Of a DNA stretch of 64,000 nt, positions 63,862 through 64,000 are shown in pieces. This DNA is from Morinoia aosen (Eukaryota; Arthropoda; Malacostraca; Amphipoda; Talitridae), in assembly GCA_030386875.1 (NCBI GenBank), contig CM059573.1:32653891-32717890 (forward strand), given 5' to 3'. The notes under the pieces are model-generated. The model saw only the letters and a list, made by a program, of their open reading frames with translations, was not told the origin of the DNA and searched no databases. Made by a program: the position numbers and the translations under genes. Each line of letters begins with the position of its first letter. Positions within the stretch are counted from its first letter, which is position 1.

Positions 63862-64000
63862 CACTTTGACTGCGCCGTGAGCCATTTCCTGCAATCCAAG
63901 TCAATACTAATGAATACTAACAGTAGCATAACATATAAATGTAAGCGGCTGATCGACCAGTAGCCACAAACTCATTCTTCATAAATACTTAATGAAAACT
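63862..64000. mobile_element. Left part of a second piggyBac-like MITE, running off the window
   Basis: TTAA (63858-63861) then CACTTTGACTGCGCCGTGAGCC matches the left end of the element at 53943. CATAAATACTTAAT near 63980 matches its interior. The right end lies beyond the window. Confidence 0.7.

Overview
The window looks like nuclear DNA from an arthropod, most likely an insect with a repeat-rich genome. It is AT-rich, has no operon-like gene packing, and no open frame over about 130 codons lies outside transposons. It holds at least five kinds of eukaryotic mobile DNA: Tc1/mariner-type DDE elements, hAT-type elements, piggyBac-type MITEs, an LTR retroelement and several foldback elements. 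I cannot name the species. I found no host gene I would defend; two possible exons (minus strand 85-290, plus strand 30509-30715) are listed at low confidence.

Layout. 1-5700: mostly unrecognised DNA with a diverged tandem duplication (about 4450-4810) and a foldback (5050-5405). 5711-9829: copies of a palindrome-built repeat family, one split by a complete, intact DDE transposon at 5773-7643 (112-bp TIRs, TA duplication, 352-361 aa transposase). 12254-14805: a dead mariner holding a 3-bp-TSD element, which itself holds an 888-bp hAT-type element. 15051-16599: a broken relative of the 5773 transposon. 18338-18503: a 166-bp piggyBac-type MITE.

20561-35633: a minus-strand LTR retroelement with 155-166 bp LTRs. 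It contains a long inverted repeat (left arm 22345-22543) and a 453-bp palindrome (22961-23413). The right arm of the inverted repeat is split by a 9.9-kb segment with hAT-type ends and an 8-bp duplication (24895-34833). That segment carries a relic of a hAT transposase zinc finger.

36168-38724: a Tc1-type MITE, an 835-bp foldback and another copy of the palindromic family. 41377-42131: an internally deleted third lineage of the 5773-type transposon. 49634-49940: 26-bp tandem repeats ending in a perfect 65-bp palindrome. 53160-53392: a foldback. 53943-54077 and 63862-end: piggyBac-like MITEs. 60948-62600: a dead Tc1 element.

The window reads as a transposon graveyard with one possibly live element. 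Insertion order can be read from exact target-site duplications at two nests. The most unusual structures are the two nests, the palindromic repeats, and a subterminal motif about 88 nt from the ends shared by three separate elements.
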